A stretch of DNA of 64,000 nucleotides from Streptomyces bicolor (GCF_000719285.1 NZ_JOFS01000033.1:1-64000), one strand, 5' to 3'. Counted from the first letter of the stretch, positions 44,443 to 53,720 are shown. The notes: generated by a model from the letters alone, not told the origin. A program made the numbers and translations.

Positions 44443-45986
44443 GGAAGGCCCGATTTGGCTGCCGCAAGTGCGGGCTGATCCAGGTCGCCCAGGGCGAGAT
44501 GGGCCAGGACGACCTCGTACAGGTCGGTGCCACCGGCGAGAAGCTGCCGTTGGAGGACGGGTTCCGCGCTGCGGACGTGCTCGCGGACGGTCTGGGCGTG
44601 GACGCCGAGGCGCTGCGCGGTTCGCTCGGCGTTGCCGCCCTCGACGATCCAGGCGCGCAGGGTACGGCGCAGGTCGCGGCTGTCCTTGTCCAAGTGGGCG
44701 AGCAGGTCCTGCGCCCATGTGCGCATCGCGGGACCCGACAGCAGGTCGCACAGCGACACGGGCGCCGCTTCCGGGGCGCGGGTACCGGCCGGTGTGTCCG
44801 CCAGGCTCACCTGGATGTTGAGCGCCAGATGGACCACGGCCCGGGCCGTGAGGTCGGCGAAGTCCGTGCGCAGCAGGGCTTCCACGCGTTCCATGCGGGC
44901 GCGGACGGTGTTCCGGCTGACGCCGAGGACCTTTGCCGCGCTCACGGCGGTGAACTCCAGGCCCAGCCGGGTGGTGGCGAGCAGCTCGGCGCGGGTGTGG
45001 TGCGGCAGGGTGTCGAGCGGCCGCAGCAGGCCGTCCGTCCAGCCGCGCAGTGCCGTCGGGTCGATCAGCCGCTCGGGGTGGGTGCGTTCGGCGTAGACGG
45101 CGGCCTTGTCCGGACGGAAGTGCGCGACGGCCAGGGCGCTCACGGCCTGCCCGTACGCGGTGGCGGTGCGGGCCAGGCTGTGCCGGGCGCTGCCGCCGAG
45201 GAAGGTGCGGGGGCGCGGGCCGATCAGCGAGCGCAGTTGCCGGGCCTCGGCCTCGCCGGGCGTCACGACGATCACGTGCTCGTCCACCGCCGGGCAGAGC
45301 ACGACGAGCGCCCGCTCACCCGTCACGGCGATGCACTCGTCGGCGAGCCGGTCGCGCTCCTCGGCGGTCCCTTCGACGACGTAGACGCAGGCGGAGTCCG
45401 TGTCGAGCAGGCCCGGCCACAGTCCCGCGGCGACGCGGCGCGCGGAGACGGTGTCCTCCACCATCAGCAGCTGAAGGATCGCCAGGCGCAGATCGGACGT
45501 CGCCTGTTCGAGCCGGAGGCCCGCGGCGGTCGTCTCGCCCGCCTTGAGCAGGAGTTCGATGACCTGGACGGTGTGCGTGACGATGTCGGCGGTACGCCGG
45601 TCGAAGGGTGCCTTGCGCGACACCGCGAGGACGCCCGCCGACGCGGGGTTCGGATACGCCACTCTGACCAGGCGCAGATGACGGCCCTGCCCCTCCCAGG
45701 CGGCGGAGGCGATACGGCCGGCCGCGACGGCCTCGACGAGGTGGTCGTCCAGGGGTGGCAGCGTGCCGGCGACGAGGGTGCCGGTGTGGTCCTGGAGCGC
45801 ACAGACGCCCTGCACGGCGTCCGCGAGCCAGGCGACGACCCGGCGCACATCACGCCCCGTCGGCCGCAGGTGGTCCAGCAACTCCTGGGCCCACGCCGAG
45901 CCGTCGGCGTTCCTCACCCCCGCCTGCCGGACCCCGTCCTCTCTGCCAGCCACGTCGGCCTTCACCTCGTCCTGCGCTTCATCCAC
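44421..45986 (-). CDS. PucR-family transcriptional regulator
   Basis: The 521-residue protein has an N-terminal GAF-like region (about 45-170), a middle GGDEF-like/CdaR domain (about 180-290) and two C-terminal HTH segments: AKVLGVSRNTVRARMERV and AQRLGVHAQTVREHVRSAE. The HTH_30 type with a long N-terminal sensor is typical of PucR/CdaR regulators. The GTG at 45986 has an inverted repeat around it. It converges with the conservon operon and may be unrelated to it; the inducer is unknown. Confidence 0.82.
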   Translation of the reverse strand: MDEAQDEVKADVAGREDGVRQAGVRNADGSAWAQELLDHLRPTGRDVRRVVAWLADAVQGVCALQDHTGTLVAGTLPPLDDHLVEAVAAGRIASAAWEGQGRHLRLVRVAYPNPASAGVLAVSRKAPFDRRTADIVTHTVQVIELLLKAGETTAAGLRLEQATSDLRLAILQLLMVEDTVSARRVAAGLWPGLLDTDSACVYVVEGTAEERDRLADECIAVTGERALVVLCPAVDEHVIVVTPGEAEARQLRSLIGPRPRTFLGGSARHSLARTATAYGQAVSALAVAHFRPDKAAVYAERTHPERLIDPTALRGWTDGLLRPLDTLPHHTRAELLATTRLGLEFTAVSAAKVLGVSRNTVRARMERVEALLRTDFADLTARAVVHLALNIQVSLADTPAGTRAPEAAPVSLCDLLSGPAMRTWAQDLLAHLDKDSRDLRRTLRAWIVEGGNAERTAQRLGVHAQTVREHVRSAEPVLQRQLLAGGTDLYEVVLAHLALGDLDQPALAAAKSGLPDSPVHR

Positions 45987-46024
45987 GACGTACCGCTCGG
46001 GGACGTTACCTCACCCGTACGTCG
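45986..46024. promoter_or_regulatory. Inverted repeat around the PucR promoter
   Basis: CGACGTAC (45986-45993) and GTACGTCG (46017-46024) flank a TAACGT -10 candidate on the minus strand, with the first arm touching the GTG start. A likely autoregulatory site. Confidence 0.4.
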
Positions 46025-46349
46025 CGGTATGCCGTCGTTCGCATCGGGGACTGGGTTCCCCGTATCGCGACGCTCATCCCGACCGGCTCAGGGCGGCGAG
46101 GCCGCGTGGCGGGCGGGCGGCGACTCGTCGTTCCAGAGGCTGCCGGGGTTGCGGCCACCCCTGCGCATGGCCGCGTCATGCCGCCGTCCGCACTGCTGAC
46201 GGCGGATCATTGCGGCCACGTCCATCGGGGCGCTCCCCCGGGCAGGTTCGGCGTACGGCGGGACGAAGCCGCGCGCGCCCTTTCGCCGTACCGGGCCCGC
46301 CCGCCCCGGCCTGCGCCTGCGCCGGGCCTGAAGGGCATAGGCTCGGCGA
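45987..46349. other. 363-bp intergenic region between PucR and YrdC genes
   Basis: Besides the PucR promoter region it has a GGGGA/TCCCC stem (46048-46063) and the -10 of the YrdC-like gene. A 45-codon minus-strand frame (46088-46225) has a GGGGGAG before its ATG but no recognisable protein features, so it is not called as a gene. Confidence 0.5.
46338..46343 (+). promoter_or_regulatory. -10 box of leaderless YrdC/YciO gene
   Basis: TAGGCT stands 6 nt before the ATG at 46350. Confidence 0.45.
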
Positions 46350-46970
46350 ATGGCGAAGTACTTCGACGTGCACCCCGACAACCCTCAGCCGCGCACCATC
46401 GCCCAGGTCGCCGACAGCGTCCGCTCCGGTGCGCTGATCGCGTATCCGACGGACTCCTGTTATGCGCTGGGCTGCCGGCTGGGCAGCCGTGACGGCATCG
46501 ACCGGATCCGGACCATTCGCCGCCTGGACGACCGGCACCATTTCACCCTCGTCTGCCAGGACTTCGCGCAGCTCGGCCAGTTCGTGCTGGTCGACAAGGA
46601 CGTGTTCCGCGCGATCAAGGCATCGACGCCCGGCAGCTACACCTTCATCCTGCCCGCGACGAAGGAGGTGCCGCGCATGCTCCAGCATCCGAAGAAGAAG
46701 ACGGTCGGCGTGCGCATCCCCGCCCACGTCGTCACCCAGGCGCTGCTCGCCGAGCTCGGGGAGCCGCTGCTGTCCAGCACGCTGCTGCTGCCCGACGAGG
46801 ACGAGCCGATGACGCAGGGCTGGGAGATCAAGGACCGGCTCGATCATGTACTGGACGCGGTGGTCGACTCCGGGGACTGCGGCACCGAGCCCACCACGGT
46901 GATCGACTTCTCGTCCGGGGAAGCCGAGATCGTACGGAAGGGGGCGGGCGACACGTCCCGCTTCGAGTAA
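46350..46970 (+). CDS. YrdC/YciO (Sua5-like) family protein
   Basis: The 206-residue protein carries the YrdC fold: GALIAYPTDSCYALGCRL, IRRLDDRHHFTLVCQD, STPGSYTFILPATKEVP and KKKTVGVRIP, ending with TEPTTVIDFSSGE. The KxR motif region for ATP and threonylcarbamoyl-AMP is present in modified form. The KKKTVGVRIP and opening YFDVHP sequences match the YciO branch better than TsaC, so a role in tRNA t6A formation is likely but not certain. Confidence 0.88.
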   Translation: MAKYFDVHPDNPQPRTIAQVADSVRSGALIAYPTDSCYALGCRLGSRDGIDRIRTIRRLDDRHHFTLVCQDFAQLGQFVLVDKDVFRAIKASTPGSYTFILPATKEVPRMLQHPKKKTVGVRIPAHVVTQALLAELGEPLLSSTLLLPDEDEPMTQGWEIKDRLDHVLDAVVDSGDCGTEPTTVIDFSSGEAEIVRKGAGDTSRFE

Positions 46971-47095
46971 AGCGGTCCCCAAGGGAGACGGGGTGCCGCG
47001 GGCCCGTCCGGATGGTGCGTGCAACCATGCGTGCGGCCCGCTTCCGCCGGGTCGGCGACCCTGGTTCGCCGTGGACTGCGCAGAGAGGCACCCCC

Positions 47096-47851
47096 ATGAC
47101 CTCCGTACAGGCAACAGACGTGGACGTCCCCACCGAGGACGGCGTGGCGGACGCCTACCTGGCCCATCCGGGCGACGGTGTGCCCCGGCCGGGCGTCCTC
47201 CTCTACCAGGACGCCTTCGGGCTGCGTCCCCATCTGCGGTCGATGGCCGACCGGCTCGCCGAGGCCGGCTACACGGTCCTCGTGCCGAACGTCTTCTACC
47301 GGCACGGGCCCAGCCCGGTGTTCGAGCTGCCCGAGTTCATCGACCCCGCGGCGCGGCCGGAGCTGTGGGAGAAGATCGTGCCCGTCATGCGGTCCCTGAC
47401 GCCCGAGCTCGCGATGCGGGACGCCGGCGCCTATCTGCGCTGGATGGCCGAGCGGCCCGAGGTCACCGACGGCCCCGTCGCCCTCACCGGTTACTGCATG
47501 GGCGCGCGGCTCGCCCTGCGCACCGCCGGTGCCTACCCGGACCGGGTCGCCGCCGCGGCCGGCTTCCACGGCGGCCAACTGGCGACCGACGCGCCGGACA
47601 GCCCGCACCTGGTCGCCGAACACGTCACGGCGGAGCTGTACTTCGGGCACGCCGACGCCGACCCCTCGATGCCGCCCGAGCAGATGGAGCGCCTGGCAAC
47701 CGCGCTTTCCGCGGCCGGGGTCCGCCACCGGTACGAGGTCTACGAGGGCGCCCACCACGGTTACACCCAGGCCGACACCGCCGCGTACGATGAGGCCGCC
47801 GCTGAGCGGCACTGGGCGGCGCTGCTCGATCTGCTGAAGCGGACGTTCTGA
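47096..47851 (+). CDS. Dienelactone hydrolase family protein
   Basis: The 251-residue alpha/beta-hydrolase has VLLYQDAFGLRPHLRSMADRLA, the nucleophile elbow GYCMGAR with Cys as in dienelactone hydrolases, the acid in FGHADADPSMPP and the His in YEGAHHGYT. It hydrolyses small lactones or esters in the cytosol. The ATG at 47096 follows GAGAGG; upstream codons lack support. A small GGGAG/CTCCC hairpin (47871-47884) may end the transcript. Confidence 0.88.
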   Translation: MTSVQATDVDVPTEDGVADAYLAHPGDGVPRPGVLLYQDAFGLRPHLRSMADRLAEAGYTVLVPNVFYRHGPSPVFELPEFIDPAARPELWEKIVPVMRSLTPELAMRDAGAYLRWMAERPEVTDGPVALTGYCMGARLALRTAGAYPDRVAAAAGFHGGQLATDAPDSPHLVAEHVTAELYFGHADADPSMPPEQMERLATALSAAGVRHRYEVYEGAHHGYTQADTAAYDEAAAERHWAALLDLLKRTF

Positions 47852-47960
47852 GCCGCTCGGCTCGTCCCCCGGGAGTCGGCTCCCACCGTGGTCTCCTGGC
47901 CTTCGGCCGACCCCGCCGGACCGGTGGCGTGCCGGTCCGGGCCGACGCCGCGTACGGGGT

Positions 47961-47966
47961 TATCGT
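47961..47966 (+). promoter_or_regulatory. -10 box of leaderless MFS gene
   Basis: TATCGT stands 7 nt before the GTG at 47974; it is the main reason for choosing this start over the ATG at 47929. Confidence 0.4.
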
Positions 47967-47973
47967 CGGCGGC

Positions 47974-49164
47974 GTGGACGGTGATCGCCGAGGGTGGCGG
48001 GATTGTGTGCTCAGCGGGGCGGTGTTCGCCGTGTGCATGGCCGGCACCACCCTGCCGACGCCCCTGTATCCCCTCTACCAGGAGAAGTTCGGGTTCTCCG
48101 AGTTGACGGTGACCGTGGTGTACGCCGTCTACGCCTTCGGGGTCATCGGCGTGCTGCTGCTGGTGGGCAATGCCTCGGACGCGGTGGGCAGGCGTGCGGT
48201 GCTGATGTGGGGTCTGGGGTGCGCGGCGGCGAGTGCCGTCTGCTTTCTGTACGCCACCGGGCTGGGCTGGCTGTACGCGGGGCGGCTGCTGTCGGGGCTG
48301 TCCGCCGGTCTGTTCACCGGGGCCGCCACGGCGTACGTGATGGAGTTGGCGCCGCGCGGGGGCGCCTCGCGGGCCACGTTCGTGGCGACGGCCGCCAACA
48401 TGGGCGGACTGGGCTGTGGTCCGCTGCTGGCAGGGGTGCTCGCACAGTACGCCGCATGGCCGCTGTACCTGCCGTTCGTCGTGCATCTGGCGCTGGTGGC
48501 CGGCTCGGCCGTCGTCCTGTGGCGGCTTCCGGAGACGGTGCGGGAGCGGCGGCCGCTGAGCACCGTGCGGCCGCAGCGGCCCGCTCTGCCCGGGCGCGTG
48601 CGGGCGGTGTTCGGGCCGGCGGCGATCGCCTCGTTCGTGGGGTTCGCGCTGTTCGGGGTGTTCACGTCGGTCAGCCCGGAGTTCCTCGCCGAGTTCCTGG
48701 ACGTGGACAACCACGCCGTGAGCGGGCTGGTCGTCGCGCTGGCCTTCTTCGCCTCGACCGCCGGTCAACTGGCCGTCGGCCCCGTCGGGGTGAGCCGATC
48801 GCTGCCGCTGGGCTGCGCCGGGCTCCTCGCCGGGCTGGCGCTGCTCGCGGGGGCGCTGCACTGGGATCTGATGTCACTGGTGGTGCTGAGCGCGCTCGTC
48901 GGCGGGGGCGGGCAGGGGCTGGCCTTCCGGGGGGCGCTGGCCGCGGTGGCGGAGGCGTCGCCGGCGGACCGCCGCGCCGCGGTGATCTCGACGCTGTTCG
49001 TGGTGGCCTACGGCGGCATCTCGGTGCCGGTGATCGGTGTGGGACTGCTGACCGGCCCGATCGGCCTGGAGAACGCGGGGCTGGTGTTCATCGCGTGCAT
49101 GACCGTCCTGGTCTCGGGCGCGGCGGCCTATCTCCTGCGCCGGCCTGTGCCGGCGAGGGCATGA
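47974..49164 (+). CDS. MFS transporter
   Basis: About 396 residues with 12 predicted hydrophobic helices. The loop 2-3 motif reads GNASDAVGRRAVL (the A motif GxxxDxxGRR), and LYAGRLLSGLSAGLFTGAATAY is helix 4. It is a drug/metabolite efflux-type permease of the plasma membrane; the substrate cannot be told. Starts possible at 47929 (ATG) or 47974 (GTG); the latter fits the leaderless promoter and the family length. Confidence 0.85.
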   Translation: MDGDRRGWRDCVLSGAVFAVCMAGTTLPTPLYPLYQEKFGFSELTVTVVYAVYAFGVIGVLLLVGNASDAVGRRAVLMWGLGCAAASAVCFLYATGLGWLYAGRLLSGLSAGLFTGAATAYVMELAPRGGASRATFVATAANMGGLGCGPLLAGVLAQYAAWPLYLPFVVHLALVAGSAVVLWRLPETVRERRPLSTVRPQRPALPGRVRAVFGPAAIASFVGFALFGVFTSVSPEFLAEFLDVDNHAVSGLVVALAFFASTAGQLAVGPVGVSRSLPLGCAGLLAGLALLAGALHWDLMSLVVLSALVGGGGQGLAFRGALAAVAEASPADRRAAVISTLFVVAYGGISVPVIGVGLLTGPIGLENAGLVFIACMTVLVSGAAAYLLRRPVPARA

Positions 49165-49271
49165 GCGCGTACGGAGATCATCCACCCGTTGTCCGACCGA
49201 GCGCGCCGGCCGCCCAACTTCCGTGATACACCGGGAAGATGACCATGCCGCGCACAGAGAGGGCACCGTCC

Positions 49272-49685
49272 ATGGGCCGACCCACGACCTCGACCGCGCT
49301 TCCGGTCGGCACGAAGGTGCTGTCCATCGGGCTGCATCCGAGTGCGCTCGACTACAGCTGGATGCCCGACGGTGTCGACGAGTCGGTGCTCACCGCTCGG
49401 ATCGGGGCGGCGAACGCGGCGCTGCGCGACGCGGGGTTCGATGCCGTGCCCTGCCTGATCGACAACTCTCCCGACAGCGCCGAGGCCACGGTCCGCGAGC
49501 AGCTTCGGCAGCAGACGTTCGGCCTGGCGATGATCGGCGGAGGTGTGCGGATGCTGCCGGAGAACACCCTGCTGTTCGAGCGGTTGGTCAACGTCCTGAC
49601 CGAGGAGGCGCCCGGGATCCGGCTGTGCTTCAACACCTCGCCGGAGGACACCGTCGAGGCGCTGCGGCGGTGGATTCAGGCCTAG
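49272..49685 (+). CDS. Conserved hypothetical protein
   Basis: The 137-residue protein has an alternating alpha/beta pattern: TKVLSIGLHPSALDYSW, an N-terminal strand and loop, LRDAGFDAVPCLID, then FGLAMIGGGVRM and a C-terminal amphipathic helix DTVEALRRWIQ. It resembles a small flavodoxin/response-regulator-like fold without the conserved Asp set. The ATG at 49272 has GAGAGGG 8 nt before it; an earlier ATG at 49239 is possible. Function unknown. Confidence 0.7.
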   Translation: MGRPTTSTALPVGTKVLSIGLHPSALDYSWMPDGVDESVLTARIGAANAALRDAGFDAVPCLIDNSPDSAEATVREQLRQQTFGLAMIGGGVRMLPENTLLFERLVNVLTEEAPGIRLCFNTSPEDTVEALRRWIQA

Positions 49686-49794
49686 CCAACGCATGACGGC
49701 ATGACCCGTCGGCAGCCGTCCGCTCTCACATTCGTCCAAGCGTCGTCGATCTTTGTCCATCGACGGAGCCATCGGCGGCGGTGAGGGTGGGCCC

Positions 49795-50820
49795 ATGGGC
49801 GAACAACAGCGGCGGCTGCCGGGTGGGCTCGTCGCCCTGGCGCTGGGCGGTTTCGGCATCGGGCTGACGGAGTTCCTGATCGCCGGGCTGCTGCCGCAGG
49901 TGGCGTCAAGTCTCGAGGTGTCGGAGGCAGCCGCCGGATGGCTGATCTCCGGGTACGCACTGAGTGTCGCGATCGGTGGGATCGCGCTGACCGCGGCGAC
50001 GGCACGGCTGCCCCGCAAGAGCGTCCTGGTCGGCCTGGTGGCGTTGTTCGTCGTCGGCAATCTGCTGTCCGCACTGGCGCCGAGCTATCCCGTGATGCTG
50101 CTCGGACGGGTCGTGGCGGCGTTGTGCCACGGCTCGTTCTTCGGCATCGGCTCGCTCGTCGCGCGCGGCCTGGTCGCGCCGGAGAGGAAGTCCCGCGCGG
50201 TGGCGGTCATGTTCGCCGGTCTGACGGTCGCGAACGTGCTGGGCGTGCCGTTCGGCGCGCTGGTCGGTGAGCGCTGGGGCTGGCGGGCGGCCTTCTGGGC
50301 GGTGACCGCGATCGGCGTGGCGGCACTTGTGGGAATCGCCGTCCTCGTACCCGGCTGGGCGGGCCGGGCACCCCTGCCGACGGGTCGCTCCGGTGCGATG
50401 CCGCCGAGTGGCCTGCGTGCCCAGGTCCGTGCCTTCCGGTCCGGGCAGGTCTGGCTGACCCTGGCGGCCACCGCGCTCGGCTACGGCGGGATGTTCGGGG
50501 CGTTCAGCTACATCGCCTACACGTTCACCGAGGTCAGTGGCTTCTCCCCGGCGGATGTGGCCTGGCTGCTCATGGTGTACGGCGTGGGCTTGGTCGTCGG
50601 GAACCTGATCGGCGGACGGGCCGCGGACGGTGACCGTGACCGCGCGCTGGTGCTCTCCCTGCTCGGACTCACCGTCACGCTGGCCGTGTTCGGTCTGCTG
50701 GCCGCCAGCGCGACCGCATCGGTCGTCCTGACCTTTTTGATGGGACTGTTCGGGTTCGCCGGCGTGCCCGGCCTGATCGGCTCTCTTGAGCGCAGGCCCC
50801 TTGCTTTAGCTGGGGGTTAG
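49795..50820 (+). pseudogene. MFS transporter, 5' part, interrupted by TnpB element
   Basis: The first about 328 codons encode an AraJ/Cml-type MFS permease (LALGGFGIGLTEFLIAGLLP; LLGRVVAALCHGSFFG; 10 helices), ending at GFAGVPGLI (codon ATC at 50776-50778). After this the reading runs 14 codons into transposon DNA and stops at 50820. The missing end lies at 52171-52410 in the same phase; joining the two gives GLI-NTRVTDF with no lost base. The inserted copy is therefore probably non-functional unless the element excises. Confidence 0.88.
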
Positions 50821-52170
50821 CTCATCCTCGTGCCGGAGCCGCGCAGCGGCGGAGTTCGCTGCGTTGTCAGTGTCATGTACTAGGTTGATCACATCAGTCG
50901 AAGGGGGGTGTTCTCATGCTGGCTGGTCGTCGCTATCTGCTCGACCTGTCGCCCGAACAGGCCGGGATGTGCGAGGAGTTCGGCAACATATGCCGGTCGG
51001 TGTGGAACATCGCCCTGGAACAGCGGCGCGAGTACCGGAGGCGGGGTGCGTGGATGAACTACGTGCCGCAGGCCGCCGAGCTGGCCGACGCCAAGCGCGA
51101 GCACCCGTGGCTGAAGGCCGCGCCGTCGCACGTGCTTCAGCAGACGCTCAGGGATCTGGACCGGGCCTGCCGGGATCACGGCACCTTCGCTGTGCGGTGG
51201 CGTTCGAAGGCGCGTTGGGCGCCGTCGTTCAGGTTCCCGGCCGGAAACCTTGTCATCGTGGAGCGCCTCGGGCGTAAGTGGGGCCGGGTGAAGCTGCCGA
51301 AGCTGGGATGGGCGCGCTTTCGCTGGTCCCGGCCGCTGGGCGGGGGGATCCGGTCCGCGACCGTCAGCCGTAAGGCCGGACGCTGGTATGTGTCGTTCCT
51401 CGTGGACGACGGCGCGGCCACGCCCGAGCGGCACGCCATGCCGGGCACGGCCGTGGGGATCGACCGGGGAGTGAAGACGGCCGCGGTCACCTCGGACGGA
51501 GACTTCCACGACCGCCAGTTCATCACCCCCGGCGAGGCCGGTCGTTACCGCCGGCTTCAGCAGCAGTACGCCCGCACGAAGAAGGGCAGCGCGGGCCGGG
51601 CCAAGGTCCACGCCCGCATGAACCGGATCATGGGACGGGTCACGGACCGGCGGGGCGACTTCTGCGCCCGGACCGCCGCCCAGATCACAGCCAAGAACGC
51701 CGTGGTGGTCCTGGAAGACCTCAAGACTCGCAACATGTCCGCCTCGGCATCCGGCACCATCGAGACGCCGGGTACCCGCGCGGCCCAGAAACGGGGCCTG
51801 AACCGCGCGATCCTGGACAAGGGATGGCACCGCCTCGAACTCGCCCTCACCAGCGCCGCCCGGTACACCGGCACGACGGTGGTGAAGGTCAATCCCGCGT
51901 ACACGTCGCAGCGGTGTTCCGCCTGCGGCCTTGTCACTGAAGGAAACCGAGAGAGCCAATCGGTCTTCGCGTGCAAAGCCCCAGACTGCGGACACCGCCA
52001 GCATGCCGACGTCAACGCGGCCATCAACATCAAACACGCGGCAGGACATGCCGTGTCAGCCTGCGGAGACCTCGGCAACAGCCGGTCCGTGAAACAGGAA
52101 CCCGTAAGCCGGGCAACCGGCCGAACCCCCGCATAGGGGAATCCCCGGGCTTCAGCCCGGGGAGGAGGTC
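50779..52170 (+). mobile_element. IS605-type TnpB-only element (about 1.39 kb) inside MFS gene
   Basis: The boundaries are fixed by the reading frame of the host gene, within 1 bp (a shared C). The left flank ends CTGATC, one mismatch away from the TTGAT target known for ISDra2. The left end has an imperfect hairpin (CCCC, GCT, AGC, GGGG at 50797-50815). The right end has a perfect hairpin CCCCGGGCT-TC-AGCCCGGGG (52143-52162). No tnpA is inside, so it depends on a TnpA in trans. Confidence 0.88.
50916..52136 (+). CDS. tnpB: TnpB, RNA-guided nuclease of IS605-type element
   Basis: The 406-residue protein has an N-terminal wedge/helical region, a RuvC domain with the three acidic residues in GIDRGVK (Asp), VLEDLKTRNM (Glu) and HADVNAA (Asp), and a zinc finger with CSACG and CKAPDCGH. 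All catalytic residues are intact. TnpB proteins use an RNA from the element's right end to cut target DNA at empty donor sites, helping the element persist. AAGGGGGG precedes the ATG. Inserted in the MFS gene. Confidence 0.93.
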   Translation: MLAGRRYLLDLSPEQAGMCEEFGNICRSVWNIALEQRREYRRRGAWMNYVPQAAELADAKREHPWLKAAPSHVLQQTLRDLDRACRDHGTFAVRWRSKARWAPSFRFPAGNLVIVERLGRKWGRVKLPKLGWARFRWSRPLGGGIRSATVSRKAGRWYVSFLVDDGAATPERHAMPGTAVGIDRGVKTAAVTSDGDFHDRQFITPGEAGRYRRLQQQYARTKKGSAGRAKVHARMNRIMGRVTDRRGDFCARTAAQITAKNAVVVLEDLKTRNMSASASGTIETPGTRAAQKRGLNRAILDKGWHRLELALTSAARYTGTTVVKVNPAYTSQRCSACGLVTEGNRESQSVFACKAPDCGHRQHADVNAAINIKHAAGHAVSACGDLGNSRSVKQEPVSRATGRTPA

Positions 52171-52190
52171 AACACGCGCGTGACCGACTT
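52030..52190 (+). ncRNA. Predicted omega RNA (reRNA) of TnpB
   Basis: By analogy to ISDra2, the guide RNA covers the 3' end of tnpB and the right-end hairpin, and its guide begins at the first flanking base (about 52170-52171) and extends some 16-20 nt into the MFS gene. The ends are inferred, not seen. Confidence 0.4.
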
Positions 52191-52410
52191 CGCCCAGGGC
52201 GTGGCACTGGCCGCGAGCGCCAATGTGTCCGCGTCCAACGTGGGCAACGCCCTCGGCGCCTGGCTCGGAGGCCTGGCCATCGCGGCGGGCCTCGGCTACA
52301 CGGCACCGCTCTACGTCGGCGCCGGTATCGTCCTGATCTCCGCCGTCGTCATGGCCGTAGCCGCGCAACAGGCCAGGACACCCGGGCAGCGGACGGGCCG
52401 GCCTTGGTGA
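52171..52410 (+). pseudogene. MFS transporter, 3' part separated by TnpB element
   Basis: About 79 in-frame codons give NTRVTDFAQGVALAASAN, then SASNVGNALGAWLGG and the last membrane helices. These are the usual C-terminal end of AraJ-type MFS proteins and fit the 5' part exactly. A GTG at 52180 could give a stray short peptide. Confidence 0.85.
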
Positions 52411-52513
52411 CACCGACCCGCACGTGTTGCCGCGGGTGACGTGTCCCGCCGCGTCGGCTGCCGATCGGCAGGTCCGGGGTGCGGGGGCACCGGCGGCGGG
52501 TGAGGCTGGTGCC

Positions 52514-52729
52514 ATGTCCGAGCACCGCGTGATCGTCTGTCTGCCGTCCGGGGCCGGTGGCCGGACGGCCACGCTTGCCGACTGGGTTGCCTTGCCCGGC
52601 TGGGATGCCCTTGCCGGATGGGATGCGTCGGCCGGATGGGATCACCTGGCCGACTGGGTTGCCTCGGGCGCCGCCGAGTCGGGTCCGCGCCGGTGGCATG
52701 AGGCTCGGCCGGGGATGTGGGGACCCTGA
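52514..52729 (+). CDS. Small Trp-rich repeat protein (hypothetical)
   Basis: A 71-residue frame starting MSEHRVIVCLPSGAGG and containing short repeats LADWVALPGWDALAGWD, SAGWDHLADWVAS. GGTGAGG lies 7 nt before the ATG, and its end overlaps the start of the next gene by 13 bp, which suggests coupling. The repeats come from a short 15-bp DNA unit, so slippage could have created it. No family was recognised; it may be non-coding. Confidence 0.35.
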   Translation: MSEHRVIVCLPSGAGGRTATLADWVALPGWDALAGWDASAGWDHLADWVASGAAESGPRRWHEARPGMWGP

Positions 52730-53664
52730 GCAGCCGCAAAGGGGCGCGAGGCGCCGGGGAGTCCGATGTGGAGGCGGTGCTCGACGAGCTCTACGTCACG
52801 CCTCCGGCCGAATTCGTCGTCCGCCGCGCGGAGATGGCGGCCGCGGCCAAGTCGGGCGGCCACGGCGAGGACGCCCGCCGTATCGGCGCTGCCCGCCGCC
52901 CCACCCTGGCGGCCTGGGCCGCGAACCTGCTGCTGCGCTCCCAGCCGGAGGAGAGCCGGCGGCTGCTGGAACTGGGACCCGCTCTGCGCGAGGCGTACCA
53001 CTCCCTGGACGCCACCGGCATCAAGGAGCTGGCGGACCGGCGTCGGCGCATGGTGTCCGCGTTGTCCCAGCAGGCCGCGGAGCTGGCCCATCAGGCCGGG
53101 AACCCCCTGTCGGCCACGGTGCGGCAGGACGTCGAGGCCACCCTGCGTGCCGTGCTCGCCGATCCGGAGGCCGCCGACAGGTGGGCCGGCGGCCGCTTGA
53201 CGGGCGCCCTCACCCCGCCGTCGGACTTTCCCACCGACATCGCTCCGGCGTCCGGCGCCCCGCGAAAACCGAGCACGAAAGCGGCAACGCCAGCGGCCCC
53301 GCCGGCGCGAGCCGGCTCGAAGGACGAACTCGCCGAACGGCGGCGGCAGCGGCAGGAACAGCTCGATCAGGCCCACAGAGCAGCGGAAGAGGCCGCGCGG
53401 CGGCTGCACGACAGACGCGCCGAGCAAGCCGACGCCGACAACGCGCTGCAGCAGGCCAGAGACCGGCACGACCAGGCCCAGCAGCAGCTGTCGGACGCCG
53501 AACAGCGGCTGCGCCAGGCCCGGGAAGAGCTCCGGCGAGCCGACCGCGAACAACGGCAGGCGGAGGAACGAAGCCGTACGACCGCCGACGCGGTGGCCCA
53601 GGCCGAGCGGGCGGAACGCGAGGCCGCACGGGAGGTGAAACGCCTGAGCGCACGCAGGCGTTAG
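52717..53664 (+). CDS. Coiled-coil hypothetical protein
   Basis: The 315-residue protein has an N-terminal helical domain (about 15-150) with LYVTPPAEFVVRRAEM and GAARRPTLAAWAANLL, then a Pro/Ala linker, then a long charged coiled coil (about 200-310) rich in Glu, Arg, Gln and Ala. The conserved pattern RRPTLAAWAANLL is seen in other actinobacterial proteins of unknown role. GTG start at 52717. No enzyme motif is visible. Confidence 0.8.
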   Translation: MGTLSSRKGARGAGESDVEAVLDELYVTPPAEFVVRRAEMAAAAKSGGHGEDARRIGAARRPTLAAWAANLLLRSQPEESRRLLELGPALREAYHSLDATGIKELADRRRRMVSALSQQAAELAHQAGNPLSATVRQDVEATLRAVLADPEAADRWAGGRLTGALTPPSDFPTDIAPASGAPRKPSTKAATPAAPPARAGSKDELAERRRQRQEQLDQAHRAAEEAARRLHDRRAEQADADNALQQARDRHDQAQQQLSDAEQRLRQAREELRRADREQRQAEERSRTTADAVAQAERAEREAAREVKRLSARRR

Positions 53665-53720
53665 GGGAATCTCTGTCGGTCCCATCCGACCGCCGCCCGG
53701 CCATCCGGCTGCCGCCCACC

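Noticed and set aside
46088..46225. 45-codon minus-strand frame with a ribosome-binding-like sequence
   Set aside because: No conserved features, Arg-rich composition typical of GC shadow frames.
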